From: an uncultured Phascolarctobacterium sp.
GTDB taxonomy: Bacteria > Bacillota > Negativicutes > Acidaminococcales > Acidaminococcaceae
Assembly (NCBI RefSeq): GCF_937920985.1
Contig: NZ_CALDXR010000064.1
Coordinates: forward strand, 1 to 37,614
Direction: 5' to 3'
DNA: 37,614 bases
Positions 15,749-23,607 of the stretch are shown one piece after another. The position numbers were made by a program, and so were the translations under genes. The notes under the pieces were generated by a model. The model was not told where the DNA came from, did no database searches, and saw nothing but the letters and a program-made list of their open reading frames with translations. The first letter of the stretch is position 1. Every line of letters starts with the position of its first letter.

Positions 15749-16270
15749 ATGAATGCAGAATTACAGGCTTTAAAGGAACGCAGAAGCGTCCGCAAATATA
15801 AGGCAGACATGGTGCCGCAGGAGTTGATTGACCAGGTTATTGAAGCCGGCCTTTATGCTGCCAGCGGTCATGGCGAGCAGGATTCGATTATTGTTGCGGT
15901 TACGAATAAAGAGGTGCGCGACAAGCTGTCGAAGATGAACAGTGCTATCATGGGTACGAAGAGTGATACGTTTTATGGTGCGCCGGTTGTTTTGATTGTG
16001 CTGGCGCCGAAGAGCAACAAGAATGCTATTTATGACGCAAGCCTTATCATGGGTAACCTGATGCAGGCAGCTCATGCTGTAGGCCTTGGCAGCTGTTGGA
16101 TTAACCGTGCCAAGGAAGAGTTTGCTTCCGAAGAAGGCAAACAGCTGCTGAAGGAATGGGGCATTGAGGGAGAGTATGAAGGTGTAGGCCACTGCATCCT
16201 CGGTTATACTGACGGACCTGTGCCTCAGGCTGCTCCGCGTAAAGCAAACCGTGTATTTTACGTAAAATAA
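15749..16270 (+). CDS. Nitroreductase-family flavoprotein
   Basis: A 173-residue FMN-dependent oxidoreductase of the compact nitroreductase class. The N-terminal RRSVRKYKADMVPQE contributes the flavin phosphate-binding Arg residues, APVVLIVL and ASLIMGNLMQAAHAVGLGSCWI form the central sheet and dimer helix, and the C-terminus closes with LGYTDG. Physiological substrate unknown; such enzymes reduce nitro compounds, quinones or flavins with NAD(P)H. ATG 15749 follows AAGGAG. The 120-base gap before it is AT-rich with no clear promoter. The next gene begins 29 bases after its stop without a terminator between them. Confidence 0.92.
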   Translation: MNAELQALKERRSVRKYKADMVPQELIDQVIEAGLYAASGHGEQDSIIVAVTNKEVRDKLSKMNSAIMGTKSDTFYGAPVVLIVLAPKSNKNAIYDASLIMGNLMQAAHAVGLGSCWINRAKEEFASEEGKQLLKEWGIEGEYEGVGHCILGYTDGPVPQAAPRKANRVFYVK

Positions 16271-16299
16271 AAGCGTCCTCAATGAAAGGGGGAAGAGGA

Positions 16300-16632
16300 A
16301 TGCTGAAAAAAACTGTTCTTTGCTTAAGTCTGCTGCTGGTTGCTGCATTTCCCTGTATCGCAGGAGCTGCTACTCCTGTCAACAGCGCAGGCTATTATAA
16401 AAATATCAAGTTGTGCGGTAAAGTGAAAATTGTTGACAGCTTTCCCGATATTAAGGTAAAGGTTGTCGACAGCTTCCCGGATCTTAAGGTAAAGGTTGTC
16501 CAAAGCTTTCCCAATAATATAGGCGAGTGGCAATTTGTTGAGTACGGTGAAGATTTCAGAGTACAGTTTGTTGATAGTTTTCCGGATATAAAAATCAAAT
16601 ACGTTTCTTCCTTCCCGGGCGTGGCAAAATAA
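16300..16632 (+). CDS. Secreted septoil-knot (SFPD repeat) protein
   Basis: A 110-residue exported protein: signal peptide about 1-23 (LLLVAAFPCIAGA), then KIVDSFPDIKVKVVDSFPD, QSFPNN, GEWQFVEYGEDFRVQFVDSFPD and SSFPG between 43 and 107. The (V)(D)SFPD(I/L)KVK beta-strand repeat and the central GEWQ segment are the hallmarks of the 7(1) septoil knot family, whose chain forms a deep topological knot. Two Cys (18 in the signal, 39 in the mature part) are present. No function is established. ATG 16300 sits just after AGAGG; ATG 16282 would put the binding site inside the gene. A strong terminator follows. Confidence 0.8.
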   Translation: MLKKTVLCLSLLLVAAFPCIAGAATPVNSAGYYKNIKLCGKVKIVDSFPDIKVKVVDSFPDLKVKVVQSFPNNIGEWQFVEYGEDFRVQFVDSFPDIKIKYVSSFPGVAK

Positions 16633-16641
16633 TATACATAT

Positions 16642-16672
16642 GAGCTGTCAGAAGTGTTGACAGCTCTTTTTT
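16642..16672 (+). terminator. Intrinsic terminator after the septoil-knot gene
   Basis: A perfect 9-bp stem GAGCTGTCA (16642-16650) / TGACAGCTC (16658-16666), 7-base loop, then six T. It insulates the ribosomal cluster from upstream transcription. Confidence 0.92.
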
Positions 16673-16833
16673 ATGCGATATTTAAGGTGAATGCTCTGTT
16701 GAAAAAGTACTCCTTGGGTGTACTTTATGTATGAAGAAACAGTCAATGAAACACTTGGCTACGTGTAAAGAAAGAAGCGCATTAACACGGCAGAAAGCAC
16801 TACTAAAAATTTTAAAAAAGTTGCTAAAAAGTG
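16673..16833. other. AT-rich spacer before the ribosomal promoter
   Basis: No gene is supported. An AAAGTAC/GTACTTT hairpin lies near 16703-16726. An open frame from 16731 that reads into the L7Ae-like gene has an N-terminal part crossing the promoter, without a ribosome binding site or protein-like composition. No recognisable rpoC remnant was seen. Confidence 0.5.
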
Positions 16834-16862
16834 TTGACATGATGTGCATGAGATGTTACAAT
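16834..16862 (+). promoter_or_regulatory. Strong promoter of the ribosomal supercluster
   Basis: Perfect TTGACA (16834-16839), a 17-base spacer and TACAAT (16857-16862), one base off TATAAT. Expected start near 16869, giving a leader of about 40 bases. This is the best promoter in the window. Confidence 0.85.
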
Positions 16863-16910
16863 ATACAAGTATCGCGGGAGAGCTATGCGCTCGATGAAGG
16901 AGGTAACATG

Positions 16911-17177
16911 ATGGCACTTGAAGCTTTAAAGCAAGCTGAAAAGCGTACTGTTGGCGTTAAGCAGACAGAAAAAGCTGTAGTAAGACAAGTTGCCACTGTC
17001 GTCTATATCGCAAGTGATGCGGACGAGAGAGTTACCGGCAGGCTGATGCAACTGTGTCGGGAAAATTCAGTACCGGTTGAAAACACAGAAACGATGCTGG
17101 AAATCGGCAGAGCCTGCAACATCAACGTCAAGGCAGCAGCGGCAGCGGTACTTAAAGCTGATAAGGGCTTGGCGTGA
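16911..17177 (+). CDS. L7Ae/L30e-family ribosome-associated protein (YbxF-like)
   Basis: An 88-residue protein of the L7Ae/L30e/Gadd45 fold, which recognises kink-turn RNA. Family features: VVYIASDADERV in the first half, then the CRENSVPVENTETMLEIGRACNI segment equivalent to the loop and helix that contact RNA, and a C-terminal AAAAVLKA helix. Its place just before rpsL is that of Bacillus ybxF/rplGB. ATG 16911 is 7 bases after AAGGAGG (16897-16903); ATG 16908 directly before it is an alternative, and a longer frame from 16731 is rejected. It is the first gene of the operon, with a small hairpin in its leader that could be an autoregulatory target. Confidence 0.87.
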   Translation: MALEALKQAEKRTVGVKQTEKAVVRQVATVVYIASDADERVTGRLMQLCRENSVPVENTETMLEIGRACNINVKAAAAAVLKADKGLA

Positions 17178-17229
17178 GCCGAGTTTTTATAATCATTAAA
17201 ATCTAATTGTTTGGAAAGGAGGTGCCGAT

Positions 17230-17610
17230 ATGCCTACAATTAACCAATTGGTTCGCAAAGGTAGAGAGGTTCTGAAGAGCAAATCTACTGCGCCGGCATT
17301 GAAAGAATGCCCGCAAAAACGTGGCGTCTGCACTCGTGTTTACACCACTACCCCGAAGAAACCTAACTCTGCACTTCGTAAAGTAGCTCGTGTACGTTTG
17401 ACCAACGGCATCGAAGTTACTGCTTATATCCCGGGTATCGGCCATAATCTTCAGGAACACAGTGTTGTTCTGATCAGAGGCGGAAGAGTCAAGGACCTTC
17501 CTGGTGTGCGTTACCATATCATTCGTGGTGCTCTTGATACTGCAGGCGTTGCTAACCGCAACCAATCTCGCTCCAAGTACGGTGCAAAACGTGCTAAAGC
17601 AAAGAAATAA
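17230..17610 (+). CDS. rpsL: 30S ribosomal protein S12
   Basis: S12 lines the decoding centre. At 126 residues it has the usual Firmicutes length. The PKKPNSALRK loop retains Lys43, and Lys88 is present in RVKDLPG, the two positions where streptomycin-resistance changes arise, so this allele reads as sensitive. Cys27 and Cys34 are present. AAGGAGG lies 6 bases before the ATG. Confidence 0.99.
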   Translation: MPTINQLVRKGREVLKSKSTAPALKECPQKRGVCTRVYTTTPKKPNSALRKVARVRLTNGIEVTAYIPGIGHNLQEHSVVLIRGGRVKDLPGVRYHIIRGALDTAGVANRNQSRSKYGAKRAKAKK

Positions 17611-17656
17611 TTTCAAGAAAACATTAAGAATGATTTAATCCTAAGGAGGGAAACAC

Positions 17657-18127
17657 ATGCCGAGAAAAGGCCCTGTAACTAAAAGAGACGTACTGCCGGA
17701 TCCGGTGTACGGTTCTAAGCTTTTAACTAGATTTATCAATAAAATTATGCTCGACGGCAAAAAAGGCGTTGCAGAACGTATTGTATACGATGCATTCGAC
17801 CTGGTTCGTGCAAAGACTGGCAAAGATCCTTTGGAAGTGTTCGATGCTGCTATGCAGAACGTAATGCCGCTGCTGGAAGTTCGTGCCCGTCGTGTTGGTG
17901 GTGCAAACTACCAAGTACCTGTTGAAGTACGTGCTGACCGCAAAACCACCCTGGGTATCCGTTGGCTGGTAAACTACTCTCGTCTGCGTGGTGAGCGCAC
18001 CATGTACGAGCGTGTAGCTGGTGAGATCATGGACGCTTCCAATGGCACTGGCGCAGCTGTTAAGAAACGCGAAGATACCCACAAGATGGCAGAAGCAAAC
18101 AAAGCATTTGCTCATTACCGCTGGTAA
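17657..18127 (+). CDS. rpsG: 30S ribosomal protein S7
   Basis: S7 starts assembly of the 30S head and lies at the exit site. The 156-residue sequence opens with MPRKGPVTKRDVLPDPVYGS and contains the conserved RVGGANYQVPVEVR segment that binds 16S rRNA, ending HKMAEANKAFAHYRW. In enteric bacteria S7 represses the str operon through the rpsL-rpsG spacer; here that spacer is 46 bases and shows no obvious matching fold. Confidence 0.99.
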   Translation: MPRKGPVTKRDVLPDPVYGSKLLTRFINKIMLDGKKGVAERIVYDAFDLVRAKTGKDPLEVFDAAMQNVMPLLEVRARRVGGANYQVPVEVRADRKTTLGIRWLVNYSRLRGERTMYERVAGEIMDASNGTGAAVKKREDTHKMAEANKAFAHYRW

Positions 18128-18162
18128 TGACCTGTCTCAGTTAATTTGAGGAGGATAAAGAA

Positions 18163-20265
18163 GTGGGCAGATTAATTCCGCTTGAGAGAACTAGAAATAT
18201 CGGCATCATGGCTCACATCGATGCTGGTAAAACCACCACCACCGAACGTATTCTGTTCTATACCGGCAGAGTACATAAGATTGGTGAAACCCATGAAGGT
18301 GCTGCTACCATGGACTGGATGGTTCAGGAACAAGAGCGTGGTATTACCATCACCTCTGCTGCAACCACCTGCTACTGGGAAGGTTCCGAGCACCAATTCG
18401 ATAAACATCGTATCAACATCATTGATACCCCGGGCCACGTTGACTTCACTGTAGAAGTTGAACGTTCCCTGCGTGTACTTGATGGTTCCGTTGCAGTTTT
18501 CTGTGCTAAGGGCGGTGTTGAGCCTCAGTCCGAAACCGTATGGCGTCAGGCTGACAAATACCATGTACCCCGTATGGCATATGTAAATAAAATGGATATT
18601 ACCGGTGCAGACTTCTATCGTGTAATTGACATGATGAAGACTCGTCTGAATGCCAATGCAGTACCTATTCAACTGCCTATCGGCTTTGAAGATACTTTCC
18701 AAGGCATGATCGATCTGATCAAAATGAGAGCAATCGTTTATGATGATGCACTCGGTAAAGAAGAAGAGTTCGTAGAAATTCCGGCTGACATGAAAGAGAA
18801 AGCTGACGAATACCGTGCAGCATTGGTTGAAGCTGTTGCTGAATCCGATGATGAGCTGATGATGAAATATCTGGAAGGCGAAGAACTGACCGAAGAAGAA
18901 ATCCTGGCTGGTATCCGTAAAGCAACTATCGCTTGCAAAATGACTCCGGTTTGCTGCGGTTCTTCCTACAAAAACAAAGGCGTTCAACCGATGCTGGACG
19001 CTGTAATCCAATTCATGCCTGCACCGACAGATGTTCCTAACATCAAAGGTGTAAATCCTGAAACCGGCGAAGAAGACGAGCGCCCGTCCAGCGACGAAGC
19101 TCCGTTCTCCGCACTGGCATTCAAGATTGCTACCGACCCGTTTGTTGGTAAGCTGGCATTCTTCCGTGTATACTCCGGTACCTTGACTGCTGGTTCTTAT
19201 GTATATAACTCCACTAAAGGTAAACGCGAGCGTATCGGTCGTATCCTGCAAATGCATGCTAACCACCGCGAAGAAATTGAACAAGTTTACTCCGGTGATA
19301 TCGCAGCTGCTGTAGGTCTGAAAGACACCACTACCGGTGATACTCTCTGCGATGAGAAAAACGAGATCATCCTCGAATCTATGGTATTCCCTGATCCTGT
19401 AATCTCCGTTGCAGTTGAACCTAAAACTAAAGCTGACCAGGAAAAAATGGGCATCGCCCTGCAAAAACTGGCAGAAGAAGATCCGACCTTCCGTGTTCAC
19501 ACTGATCCTGAAACCTCCCAAACCATTATTTCCGGTATGGGCGAGCTTCACCTGGACATCATTGTTGACCGTCTGCTGCGCGAATTCAAAGTAGGCTGCA
19601 CTGTTGGTAACCCGCAGGTTGCTTATCGCGAAACTATTCGCAAAGCTGTTAAATCCGAAGGTAAATTTGTTCGTCAGTCCGGTGGTAAAGGCCAATATGG
19701 TCATTGCTGGCTGGAAATCACTCCGCGTGAACCTGGCGAAGGCTTCCTGTTTGAAAACAAAGTTGTTGGCGGCGCTATTCCTAAAGAATACATCGCTCCT
19801 ATCGAAGCAGGCGTTAAAGAAGCTATGGAAAATGGCGTAGTTGCCGGTTATCCGATGGTTGATATCGCAGTTACTGTTTATGATGGTTCTTACCATGAAG
19901 TCGACTCTTCTGAAATGGCATTTAAGATTGCCGGTTCTATGGGCTTCAAGTCCGGTGCTGAAAAAGCTAACCCGGTTATCCTTGAGCCTTACATGAAAGT
20001 AGAAATTACTGTTCCTGAAGAATACATGGGCGACGTAATCGGCGACGTTAACTCCCGCCGTGGCCGCATCGAAGGCATGGAAGCTCGTAACGGTGCACAA
20101 GTAATCAATGCATTCGTTCCGCTGGCTGAGATGTTCGGTTATGCTACCGACCTGCGCAGCAAAACCCAAGGCCGTGGTAACTACTCCATGGAAGTAGACC
20201 ACTACGAAGACGTTCCCAGAAACATTGCTGAGGCAATTATTGCTAAAAACAAAGGCACCAACTAA
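18163..20265 (+). CDS. fusA: Elongation factor G
   Basis: The translocation GTPase. 700 residues with G1 AHIDAGKT (17-24), G3 DTPGHVDF, G4 NKMD, and domains II-V complete to the C-terminus (RGNYSMEVDHYEDVP). GTG start 9 bases after GAGGAGG. No second EF-G copy is in the window. A long antisense open frame covering this gene is a codon-usage shadow, not a gene. Confidence 0.99.
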   Translation: MGRLIPLERTRNIGIMAHIDAGKTTTTERILFYTGRVHKIGETHEGAATMDWMVQEQERGITITSAATTCYWEGSEHQFDKHRINIIDTPGHVDFTVEVERSLRVLDGSVAVFCAKGGVEPQSETVWRQADKYHVPRMAYVNKMDITGADFYRVIDMMKTRLNANAVPIQLPIGFEDTFQGMIDLIKMRAIVYDDALGKEEEFVEIPADMKEKADEYRAALVEAVAESDDELMMKYLEGEELTEEEILAGIRKATIACKMTPVCCGSSYKNKGVQPMLDAVIQFMPAPTDVPNIKGVNPETGEEDERPSSDEAPFSALAFKIATDPFVGKLAFFRVYSGTLTAGSYVYNSTKGKRERIGRILQMHANHREEIEQVYSGDIAAAVGLKDTTTGDTLCDEKNEIILESMVFPDPVISVAVEPKTKADQEKMGIALQKLAEEDPTFRVHTDPETSQTIISGMGELHLDIIVDRLLREFKVGCTVGNPQVAYRETIRKAVKSEGKFVRQSGGKGQYGHCWLEITPREPGEGFLFENKVVGGAIPKEYIAPIEAGVKEAMENGVVAGYPMVDIAVTVYDGSYHEVDSSEMAFKIAGSMGFKSGAEKANPVILEPYMKVEITVPEEYMGDVIGDVNSRRGRIEGMEARNGAQVINAFVPLAEMFGYATDLRSKTQGRGNYSMEVDHYEDVPRNIAEAIIAKNKGTN

Positions 20266-20304
20266 GCCTAGTTTTAACAAACAACCTTAAGGAGGAAATT
20301 CACA

Positions 20305-21495
20305 ATGGCAAAAGCTAAATATGAAAGAACTAAACCGCATCTGAATATCGGCACCATCGGTCACGTTGACCATGGCAAGACTACTCTGACTGCTGCTATC
20401 ACCAAAGTACTGGCTGAAAAAGGCGGCGCAGAATTCATGGACTACTCCATGATCGATAAAGCTCCGGAAGAACGTGAACGTGGTATTACCATCAACACCT
20501 CTCACGTTGAATATGAAACCGCAACCCGTCACTATGCACACGTTGACTGCCCGGGCCATGCTGACTATGTAAAGAACATGATCACCGGCGCTGCTCAGAT
20601 GGACGGCGCAATCCTGGTAGTATCCGCTGCTGACGGCCCGATGCCTCAGACTCGTGAGCACATCCTGCTGGCTCGCCAAGTAGGCGTACCTGCAATGGTT
20701 GTATTCCTGAACAAAGTAGATATGGTTGACGACGAAGAGCTGCTGGAACTGGTAGAAATGGAAGTTCGCGAACTCTTAAGCTCCTATGACTTCCCTGGCG
20801 ATGACATCCCTGTTGTTGCAGGCTCCGCTCTGAAAGCTCTGGAAGGCGACCCGAAATACGAAGCAAAAATCATGGAACTGATGGACGCTGTTGACAGCTA
20901 CATTCCGCTGCCGGAACGTGCAACCGACAAACCGTTCCTGATGCCTGTCGAGGACGTATTCACCATCACCGGTCGTGGTACCGTTGCTACCGGCCGTGTA
21001 GAGCGTGGTACTGTTAAAGTTGGCGACACCGTAGAAATCGTTGGCATGAAAGACGAGAAAAAATCTACTGTAGTAACCGGCGTAGAAATGTTCCGCAAAC
21101 TGTTGGACGAAGCAGTAGCCGGCGATAACATCGGCTGCCTGCTGCGTGGTGTTGACCGTAAAGAAATCGAGCGTGGACAAGTACTGTCCAAACCGGGCAG
21201 CATTCATCCGCACACCAAATTCAAAGGTGAAGTTTATGTACTGACCAAAGAAGAAGGCGGCCGTCACACTCCGTTCTTCAACGGTTACCGTCCGCAATTC
21301 TATTTCCGTACTACCGACGTAACCGGCGTAACCGAACTGCCGGAAGGTGTAGAAATGGTAATGCCTGGCGATAACGTAACCATGGAAGTAGAACTGATCA
21401 CCCCGATCGCTATCGAAAAAGGTCTGCGTTTTGCTATCCGTGAAGGCGGCCGTACCGTTGGCGCTGGCGTTGTTTCCGAAGTAGAAGAGAAATAA
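20305..21495 (+). CDS. tuf: Elongation factor Tu
   Basis: Carries aminoacyl-tRNA to the ribosome. 396 residues with G1 GHVDHGKT (19-26), effector RERGITI, G3 DCPGHADY, G4 NKVD, and domains II and III complete (RTVGAGVVSEV at the end). No break or unusual residue is seen. A strong hairpin follows the stop, marking the boundary with the S10 part of the cluster. Confidence 0.99.
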   Translation: MAKAKYERTKPHLNIGTIGHVDHGKTTLTAAITKVLAEKGGAEFMDYSMIDKAPEERERGITINTSHVEYETATRHYAHVDCPGHADYVKNMITGAAQMDGAILVVSAADGPMPQTREHILLARQVGVPAMVVFLNKVDMVDDEELLELVEMEVRELLSSYDFPGDDIPVVAGSALKALEGDPKYEAKIMELMDAVDSYIPLPERATDKPFLMPVEDVFTITGRGTVATGRVERGTVKVGDTVEIVGMKDEKKSTVVTGVEMFRKLLDEAVAGDNIGCLLRGVDRKEIERGQVLSKPGSIHPHTKFKGEVYVLTKEEGGRHTPFFNGYRPQFYFRTTDVTGVTELPEGVEMVMPGDNVTMEVELITPIAIEKGLRFAIREGGRTVGAGVVSEVEEK

Positions 21496-21514
21496 TTTTA
21501 GTTAGATCCCTGGA

Positions 21515-21556
21515 AGAATATGAGGGGGGTTAACCTCCCCTCTATTCTTATGTTTG
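21515..21556 (+). terminator. Hairpin after tuf, probable partial terminator or attenuator
   Basis: AGAATA-GAGGGG-GG pairs with CC-CCCCTC-TATTCT (21515-21548) with one bulged base on each arm. The following TATGTTTG is a weak T-tract, so partial termination is more likely than a full stop; no convincing new promoter was found before rpsJ. Confidence 0.6.
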
Positions 21557-21559
21557 TTG

Positions 21560-21666
21560 GTATGGCCCTGCGATGATGTGAAAGGTTGCTTGCCTGTTAG
21601 ACAGGGAGATTTTCACGGAGTATGTCCGTTCATAGAAACTGGGCGAATTTAGGAGGATATTTTTTA
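21560..21666 (+). promoter_or_regulatory. Structured leader of the S10 operon
   Basis: GTGAAA (21578-21583) can pair with TTTCAC (21611-21616), enclosing a CCTGT-TAG-ACAGG hairpin (21593-21605). With the hairpin after tuf this makes a folded leader ahead of rpsJ, in the position where L4 controls the S10 operon in other bacteria. A match to a known leader family cannot be claimed from reading alone. Confidence 0.45.
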
Positions 21667-21978
21667 ATGGCTAAGTCTCAAAAGATTAGAATACGCCTGA
21701 AAGCGTATGATCATAAAGCACTTGACCAAAGTGCTTCTAAGATTGTAGAAACTGCAAAACGTACCGGTGCACAAGTTTCCGGTCCGATTCCCCTTCCTAC
21801 AGAAAAAAACATTTACACTATTCTGCGTTCTCCGCATGTTAACAAAGATTCCCGTGAGCAATTCGAAATGCGTACTCACAAACGTCTTGTAGACATTCTG
21901 GAACCCACCGGTAAGACTGTTGATGCTCTGATGCGTCTTGATCTGCCCGCTGGCGTAGATATTGAAATTAAACTGTAA
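21667..21978 (+). CDS. rpsJ: 30S ribosomal protein S10
   Basis: S10 (also NusE, antitermination partner of NusB) in the 30S head. 103 residues, SQKIRIRLKAYDHK at the start and RTHKRLVDILEPTGKTVDALMRLDLPAGVDIEIKL at the end, full family length. TAGGAGGA precedes the ATG at 21667. An in-frame upstream start at 21622 lies inside the leader and is rejected. First gene of the S10 part. Confidence 0.99.
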   Translation: MAKSQKIRIRLKAYDHKALDQSASKIVETAKRTGAQVSGPIPLPTEKNIYTILRSPHVNKDSREQFEMRTHKRLVDILEPTGKTVDALMRLDLPAGVDIEIKL

Positions 21979-21993
21979 GGAGGAGGTGCAATA

Positions 21994-22635
21994 ATGGCTA
22001 AAGGTATCTTAGGCAAAAAACTGGGCATGACCCAAATTTTTGAAGCTGATGGCAGACTGATTCCTGTTACTGTTGTAGAAGCAGGCCCCTGCGTTGTACT
22101 TCAAAACAAAACCGAAGAAACAGACGGTTATAATGCTGTTCAACTTGGTTTTGGTGAAATTAAAGAAAAACATACCACCAAACCGATGAAAGGCCATTTT
22201 GACAAAGCTGGTGTAGCACCGGTTAAATTTGTCAGAGAGCTGCGTCTGGCTGCTCCTTCCGAATATGCGGTAGGCGATAAAATCGCTGCTGATATTTTTG
22301 CTGCAGGCGAACTGATTGACGCAAGCGGCGTTTCCCGCGGCAAAGGTTTTGCAGGCACTATTAAGCGCCACAATTTCTCTCGCGGACCTATGAAACATGG
22401 TTCTAAGTCTCATCGTGAGCCTGGTTCTATGGGCCCCATGCATTCCGGTCCTGGCGGCCGTGTAATCAAAGGCAAAAAACTGCCTGGCCGTATGGGTAAT
22501 GCAAATGTAACTGTTCAACGTCTGACCGTTGTTAAGGTTGACGCAGAACGTAATCTTATTCTGGTTAAGGGTGCTATTCCGGGTGCTACTGGTTCTTACG
22601 TAGTACTGAAGGAAACCGTAAAACCTAACAAATAA
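21994..22635 (+). CDS. rplC: 50S ribosomal protein L3
   Basis: Binds near the peptidyl transferase centre and is one of the first 50S assembly proteins. 213 residues; GILGKKLGMTQIF at the start, the internal loop SRGPMKHGSKSHREPGSMG that reaches toward the catalytic centre, and LPGRMGNANVTVQ. AAGGAGGAGG overlaps the end of rpsJ's stop region, giving a 15-base spacer. Confidence 0.99.
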   Translation: MAKGILGKKLGMTQIFEADGRLIPVTVVEAGPCVVLQNKTEETDGYNAVQLGFGEIKEKHTTKPMKGHFDKAGVAPVKFVRELRLAAPSEYAVGDKIAADIFAAGELIDASGVSRGKGFAGTIKRHNFSRGPMKHGSKSHREPGSMGPMHSGPGGRVIKGKKLPGRMGNANVTVQRLTVVKVDAERNLILVKGAIPGATGSYVVLKETVKPNK

Positions 22636-22667
22636 TAAGATAAGCGAAAGAAAGGAGGATGCTTCTA

Positions 22668-23294
22668 ATGCCGAAGTTATCAGTATATGATCTTTCCGGT
22701 GCACAAACCGGTGAAATAGAATTAAATGATTCCGTATTTGGCGCTGAGTTCAATGAAGCTGTAGTACATCAAGCAGTTGTAATGCAGCTGGCAAACCAAC
22801 GTCAAGGAACTTCCGCTACTAAAACCCGTGCTATGGTACGCGGTGGCGGTCGTAAACCCTGGAAACAAAAAGGTACTGGCCGCGCTCGTTGCGGTTCCAA
22901 CCGTTCTCCCGTATGGGTTGGCGGTGGTACCACTTTTGGTCCCCAACCCCGCAGCTATGCAAAGAAAATGCCTCGTAAAGCACGTCGCTTAGCTCTGTGC
23001 TGCGCACTGTCTGCTAAAGTAGCAGCTGGTGAACTGGTAGTTGTTGAAGGCCTGGCTTTTGACGCTCCGAAAACTAAACAAGTAGCTTCTCTGCTGAAAG
23101 CTTTTGAAGCTGTTGACACTAAAGCTCTGTTGATCACCGATGGTTCCAACGAAAACGTTGCTCTTTCCGCACGTAACATGCCGAAAGTAACCACCATCAC
23201 CAACATGGGTCTGAACTGCTTTGATATCCTGAACAGCAAAAAGGTATTCCTTGCTAAAGATGCTGTAGAAAAAATTGAGGAGGTGCTCGCATAA
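22668..23294 (+). CDS. rplD: 50S ribosomal protein L4
   Basis: Lines the peptide exit tunnel with its extended loop (RGGGRKPWKQKGTGRARCGS, about 62-81), a hot spot for macrolide resistance; no deletion is seen there. In gamma-proteobacteria L4 represses its own operon via the leader. 208 residues. ATG 22668 follows AAAGGAGGA; an earlier in-frame ATG at 22659 overlaps the binding site. The stop shares one base with the rplW start. Confidence 0.98.
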   Translation: MPKLSVYDLSGAQTGEIELNDSVFGAEFNEAVVHQAVVMQLANQRQGTSATKTRAMVRGGGRKPWKQKGTGRARCGSNRSPVWVGGGTTFGPQPRSYAKKMPRKARRLALCCALSAKVAAGELVVVEGLAFDAPKTKQVASLLKAFEAVDTKALLITDGSNENVALSARNMPKVTTITNMGLNCFDILNSKKVFLAKDAVEKIEEVLA

Positions 23295-23584
23295 TGGCTG
23301 CTAATCCTCGCGATATACTGATTCGTCCCATCATCACTGAAAAGACTTCTCAGATGATGCAGGAGAACAAATACACCTTCCAGGTTCCCCTGGATGCTAA
23401 CAAAGTAGAGATTCGCCAAGCTGTAGAGGCGATTTTCAAAGTTAAAGTATTGAATGTAAATACCATCCGCGTACTGGGCAAAACCAAACGCATGGGTAAA
23501 TATGTTGGCAAACGTTCCGATTATAAGAAAGCTATCGTGAAGCTTGCTGAAGGCAATACGATTCCCCTTTTCGAAGGAATGTAA
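23294..23584 (+). CDS. rplW: 50S ribosomal protein L23
   Basis: Sits at the tunnel exit and docks trigger factor and SRP. 96 residues, with DILIRPIITEKTSQM at the start and the KRMGKYVGKRSDYKKAIVKL basic segment. Coupled to rplD by a TAATG overlap; GAGGAGG lies within the rplD end. Confidence 0.98.
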   Translation: MAANPRDILIRPIITEKTSQMMQENKYTFQVPLDANKVEIRQAVEAIFKVKVLNVNTIRVLGKTKRMGKYVGKRSDYKKAIVKLAEGNTIPLFEGM

Positions 23585-23607
23585 TTAACGTATAGGAGGT
23601 AAATTAA

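Noticed and set aside
16673..16833. Remnant of rpoC before the ribosomal cluster
   Set aside because: No frame gave RNA polymerase-like sequence.
16731..16910. N-terminal extension of the L7Ae-like protein
   Set aside because: It would cross the TTGACA/TACAAT promoter and has no Shine-Dalgarno; the ATG at 16911 has an ideal one.
18172..20280. 702-residue antisense open frame across fusA
   Set aside because: It mirrors fusA codon bias, has no binding site or domain, and fusA is certain. Similar shadows over secA, tuf and other genes were also dropped.
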